A stretch of DNA of 64,000 nucleotides, taken from assembly GCF_007786475.1 (NCBI RefSeq), contig NZ_VNJJ01000013.1:62001-126000 (forward strand), written 5' to 3'. The DNA is from Cohnella terricola (GTDB taxonomy: Bacteria > Bacillota > Bacilli > Paenibacillales > Paenibacillaceae). Every line of letters starts with the position of its first letter. Position 1 is the first letter of the stretch. Both the position numbers and the translations under genes were made by a program. The notes under the pieces were generated by a model that had not been told where the DNA came from, made no database searches, and saw only the letters and a list, made by a program, of their open reading frames with translations. Shown piece after piece: positions 60,680 to 64,000 of the stretch.

Positions 60680-62533
60680 TCATCCTCCCGCGTCCTCCAG
60701 GAGCAGCGCCTGTCCGCATCGCGTGCAATAGGTTGCGCCACGCGGCGAGTAGGTTCCGCACGCCTCGCAAAGGATATCCGCGCCCTGCTTCTCCGCTTCG
60801 TCCTGCCGCAGCCTTAACTGTCGCGGCGGATTCAACGCGGCCAGCGAGCGGCGTTCCTCTTCGCCTCCTCGGCGAATGAGCAGCAGCAACAGGAACAATC
60901 CGCCGCAACCGATGAACGTCAGCCACAACAATCTGCCCCAGCCGCTCCATGGCTGAAAGTCCCAGCAGGCATGCAGCACGATAGCAGCAAACACCAACAA
61001 GGCGGCAATCGTCCACTTGCGAACAGCTCCCGACCCGGCCGCCTCCCCGCGTTTGGCATGTACGGTTAACCCGTACCATATGCCAGCGGATGCGATAGCC
61101 GTCCAAGTTCCGTGACCGAACGGAGACAGCAGCGTACGCGTCCACAGCACCGCTAACATCTGCCAAGCCGAGTTCTGCTCCAGATGCATCCAGCCGTAAT
61201 AGGCGCTCTCCAGCGCCGCAAACCCCATTCCCGCCGTCGCGCCGAATACGATCGCGTCCATCAAGAAACGCATGCGTTTGGCTCGCAGCAGGGCAACGAC
61301 CAGCAGCAGCTTGGATAATTCTTCGACGACCCCGATGACGATCGGCGCCGCATCGACCCGAAACGAGCCGAGCGGCCCTTCTTCGCTGACGAGCAGCCAC
61401 TGTTCGAGCACCCAGGCTAAAGGTACAGCGAACACGGCGGAAAGAATAAACATTAATGCTAGCCGCCTCGCCTGAAATCCAAGCAACTGAGCATCCCGTA
61501 TGATCGACACGAACGTTATCGGTCCGACGGCGCCTCCGACGATCAGAGAGGCGACGATTACCGCCTGGTTCCCCTTCAGCAATAAGGCGAGCAAACTAAG
61601 CAAAATAAATGCCCCCGCCGATAGGAGCAGCACGTTCATCCATGAATCTCGCTTGCGTCCTGCAACCGGTGATGAGGTCTCTTCGGTCTGGCGAACCGCA
61701 ACCTCATGCTCGACGTTCTCCTCGCGCGAGACGGAAACGGTCAAATCCGGTCTTCTAATGCGAAGCACTTCCGTAAACTGCTGTTTGACCGGCGGATAAT
61801 AAGCCAAGATGGAATGGAATTCTTCTTCGGCCATCACCATCAACTCTCCGTCGGTCGCGGCGACGATCGTGTTTTCCTCCGGCACGCCCGCCAGAAGCGA
61901 CACCTCTCCAAAAAAATCCCCTTTGCGAAGCACGGTAGCGCGCTTGCCCGCTTGGGTCATTTCAAACTTGCCGTCCAGCACCATAAAAAATTGATTGGAA
62001 AACTCTCCAGAAAGAACGACGGTTTCTCCGGCTTCGACGTGTTTTCTTACCGTGATTTCGGCAAGCCCGCGCAGCTCTTGTTCGGGAATCGCCGACCAGA
62101 TGGACGCTTTCTGCAGGATGCCGTGAATCATACGTATTTCGGCCGTGTAAGATAAACTTTCGTAGAACAACGGACTTATCTCCGAAAGACGGGCAAACGC
62201 GTCGCGGTCGATCCGCAGCGCGTTAACCTCCGTTAAAGCCTGAACGCTCGCGCCCCTGCGGTCATTACGCATGAGCGCGATCTCACCCACCATCTCTCCG
62301 GCCGAGAGCTCCGACAATACCACCCGCTCCCCGACCAAATTACGGGACGTGACCTGGGCTTGCCCATCTAACAAAAGAAAACACTCTTCCGCCAATTGAC
62401 CCTCTTTCATCAGCCAGGATCCGGAAGCAAAAAAAGCCGGCTTCAGCAAACCGGCCGCTTCTTGCAATTCCTCCCGAGGCACCCCGTGGAACCAGGGGTG
62501 CTCCCGAAAGTATTCCTCGATCGATACGTTCAT
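60680..62533 (-). CDS. Fusion: two cNMP-binding domains + PrsW-type intramembrane protease + zinc ribbon
   Basis: 617 residues from the ATG at 62533, seven bases after GGAGAG. Two cyclic-nucleotide-binding domains come first (about 12-118 and 143-245). The first keeps GE (83-84) and the phosphate-binding Arg (R93, RRGASV). The second has GE (209-210) but N221 at the Arg position. After a linker, about eight helices form a PrsW-like core: EELSK (E404, E405), FAALE (F438, E442), GHGTW (H474) and HACWD (H521, D525). A C-terminal zinc ribbon holds C589, C592, C603 and C606. PrsW cleaves an anti-sigma factor in Bacillus; the target here is unknown. Confidence 0.85.
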   Translation of the reverse strand: MNVSIEEYFREHPWFHGVPREELQEAAGLLKPAFFASGSWLMKEGQLAEECFLLLDGQAQVTSRNLVGERVVLSELSAGEMVGEIALMRNDRRGASVQALTEVNALRIDRDAFARLSEISPLFYESLSYTAEIRMIHGILQKASIWSAIPEQELRGLAEITVRKHVEAGETVVLSGEFSNQFFMVLDGKFEMTQAGKRATVLRKGDFFGEVSLLAGVPEENTIVAATDGELMVMAEEEFHSILAYYPPVKQQFTEVLRIRRPDLTVSVSREENVEHEVAVRQTEETSSPVAGRKRDSWMNVLLLSAGAFILLSLLALLLKGNQAVIVASLIVGGAVGPITFVSIIRDAQLLGFQARRLALMFILSAVFAVPLAWVLEQWLLVSEEGPLGSFRVDAAPIVIGVVEELSKLLLVVALLRAKRMRFLMDAIVFGATAGMGFAALESAYYGWMHLEQNSAWQMLAVLWTRTLLSPFGHGTWTAIASAGIWYGLTVHAKRGEAAGSGAVRKWTIAALLVFAAIVLHACWDFQPWSGWGRLLWLTFIGCGGLFLLLLLIRRGGEEERRSLAALNPPRQLRLRQDEAEKQGADILCEACGTYSPRGATYCTRCGQALLLEDAGG

Positions 62534-62555
62534 CGCACGACTCTCCATAATGATA

Positions 62556-63167
62556 TTAGCGCATGTTGCCGATGATCGACGAGCGAGACTCTTGCATCTT
62601 CTTAACGAAATTGGTCATCACGTCAAACGCTTCGTTCCGCTTATTCGACAAGCTCTGCAAGCGAAGCATGTCCATCTGTTGGGAGTTGGAGAGCGAGTCG
62701 ATTCTTTCATTTAATTGAGCGATCAGGTTTGTCCACTCTGCGCTTTTCAGCGTCTGCGCTTCCGGAACTTTGATTCCGGCTTTCGTCAGATCGTTCCGTA
62801 AATCCGCGGGAAGTACGGCGGACGCTCCACTTACCGGCTGTAACTGTTGAAGCCTTCCCTTCAGAGTGGCGTAATTACTGACTTCTTGGTTGCGGGATTG
62901 AACCTGGTTAATCTGATCCTGGAGCTGTTTATCCAGCAGATTCGCTCTTTGGTTTTGGACCATGAGCAACGCCGTTTCAAGATCCATGCCGCTCAAGTCG
63001 ATCGAAGAAACGCCCATCGAAGTAACGCCCATCGCATTGCTTGTACCGGACGCGCCGATCGCATTGCGGATCGAATCCGAGGCGTCGTCGTTCAGCATGA
63101 TCCCGATGCCTCCGGCAATCCCGACCACGAATCCGGCCAATGTCAATACTGCCTTCACTCGAAACAT
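62556..63167 (-). CDS. Unknown membrane-anchored coiled-coil protein
   Basis: About 203 residues from the ATG at 63167, preceded by GGAGGTAGG. One N-terminal hydrophobic segment (about 5-25) is followed by a Ser/Met/Gly-rich stretch (NAMGVTSMGVSSIDLSGMD). Two long Gln/Asn-rich helical regions follow (about 62-110 and 140-200), likely coiled coils, ending KKMQESRSSIIGNMR. I do not recognise the family. It lies 22 bases before the PrsW-fusion gene and is probably cotranscribed. Confidence 0.7.
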   Translation of the reverse strand: MFRVKAVLTLAGFVVGIAGGIGIMLNDDASDSIRNAIGASGTSNAMGVTSMGVSSIDLSGMDLETALLMVQNQRANLLDKQLQDQINQVQSRNQEVSNYATLKGRLQQLQPVSGASAVLPADLRNDLTKAGIKVPEAQTLKSAEWTNLIAQLNERIDSLSNSQQMDMLRLQSLSNKRNEAFDVMTNFVKKMQESRSSIIGNMR

Positions 63168-63266
63168 TTTCCTACCTCCGAATTTGAAAATAATGTCTTT
63201 TTTCTTATTATAATCGATAAATTCGGACATGGATATATTTTCATCATCGGAAGCTGCTCCGAACTG

Positions 63267-63935
63267 CTACCGCTCGCCAGCAGATGCAGCCAATTCTTCT
63301 TTCATCATGTCATAGCCAAGCTGCTCTTTTTCTTCGCTGTTCTCTTCAAAATGCTGTTCAAAATAAGCTTTGGCCGGATGCATCGTTGTCTGTCCCGAAA
63401 CAGTTAACAAGTAAAACAGCTCATAATTGAAATTTTTCTTGTTGTCCTTGTCAAAGGTTAGCCTCAGCGGAAAGGAACTACGGTCTGTTTTGTTGTAGTA
63501 TGGCTCCATTTCCTTCAGATAGCCTTCAATCATTTGTTTCCCCGCTTCTCCCAACTTCTCGTCATTCGCTTCCGATAAAGCCTTGCTCATCCCGATAATA
63601 ACGGGACGATCCTCCGGCGCGGTTATTGAGGTTAAGTCCGCATCCGCGGTCACATCTACAGAAATGACGCTTCCTTCTATATGGTAATCGGAAAAAAGAA
63701 GCGATACATTCTCAACCCGATCCGACTTTTGCGGATACGTGGATAGCAGCAGCCCAACAATGTCCTGATAGACTACCTCTGCCTGCTCAGCAGATAAATA
63801 TTTACTGTTATTTATGATTTGCTTACTTGCTGCTTTGAGAGGCAAATTTTCATCCTCTATGACATTGTTGCATGCCACCATGAATGCAGAGAGTACTGCT
63901 GCCTGCATAAAACACATCCATAATCTCTTTCTCAT
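63267..63935 (-). CDS. Lipoprotein of unknown function
   Basis: 222 residues with signal peptide and lipobox FMVAC (Cys at about 22). The rest is a soluble alpha/beta domain with charged helices (SEANDEKLGEAGKQMIEGYLKE) and a C-terminal acidic helix. No family is recognised. It lies 99 bases upstream of the coiled-coil gene on the same strand. The AGAGGG before its ATG is well placed. Confidence 0.75.
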   Translation of the reverse strand: MRKRLWMCFMQAAVLSAFMVACNNVIEDENLPLKAASKQIINNSKYLSAEQAEVVYQDIVGLLLSTYPQKSDRVENVSLLFSDYHIEGSVISVDVTADADLTSITAPEDRPVIIGMSKALSEANDEKLGEAGKQMIEGYLKEMEPYYNKTDRSSFPLRLTFDKDNKKNFNYELFYLLTVSGQTTMHPAKAYFEQHFEENSEEKEQLGYDMMKEELAASAGER

Positions 63936-64000
63936 TATCGCGTCCCTCTTTTTAACCTATTCTTCTAATCAAACAACTTTCCGTGTACCAGATCGATTGA

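Overview
The window reads as a chromosomal segment of a spore-forming, aerobic, Gram-positive bacterium. The best fit is Paenibacillaceae (Cohnella or Paenibacillus type). The evidence is sporulation genes (spoIID, spoIIQ, spoIIR) embedded in the conserved Bacillales block prfA-prmC-spoIIR-tsaC-mntP-ywlE-ywlG-glyA-upp-mnaA-atp-(nuo)-ywzB-murA-spoIID-spoIIQ, an 11-subunit NuoEFG-less complex I, strong AGGAGG-type ribosome binding sites, frequent GTG/TTG starts and moderately high GC. The genus is inferred, not proven.

Layout. 1-4600 (minus strand): spoIIQ, spoIID, murA and ywzB, with two hairpin repeat arrays. 4659-6797: a secreted subtilase. 6969-17093: the nuoABCDHIJKLMN operon. 17255-21147: dps, a tlpA-like thioredoxin (plus strand), and a lipoprotein/ATPase/FtsX-type ABC operon with metal-like features. 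21181-23241: an alkaline phosphatase behind a likely Pho box. 23749-31011: the atpZIBEFHAGDC operon, with a terminator-like hairpin between atpE and atpF. 31195-39426: mnaA, upp, glyA, ywlG, ywlE, mntP, tsaC and spoIIR, interrupted by a small plus-strand gene. 39542-41825: a threonine-synthase-like gene and a divergent LysR gene. 41815-43803: prmC and prfA. 43970-48643: a stalk-domain protein, ychF, lipoproteins and a possible CTG-started small gene. 48716-49525: the largest 51-base repeat array. 49599-54427: YhgE/Pip with its TetR regulator, trxA, an Rrf2 regulator and an aldo/keto reductase. 54568-56463: a DsbA-like protein and a CDF metal exporter behind an attenuator-like leader. 56530-60383: quinol oxidase subunits II, I, III and IV. 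60680-63935: a fusion of two cyclic-nucleotide-binding domains to a PrsW-type intramembrane protease, a coiled-coil protein and a lipoprotein.

The core biology is respiration and energy conversion: complex I feeds quinone, the quinol oxidase drains it, and F1Fo uses the gradient. Envelope and spore functions surround this core. The two observations most worth following are (i) several intergenic hairpin arrays of different sequence that share a spacing near 51 bases, one family occurring at three separate loci, and (ii) the cNMP-binding/PrsW protease fusion. Secondary leads are the orphan leader of the CDF gene, the His-rich ABC exporter and the CTG-started small gene. All functional statements are from reading the sequence; no search was run.
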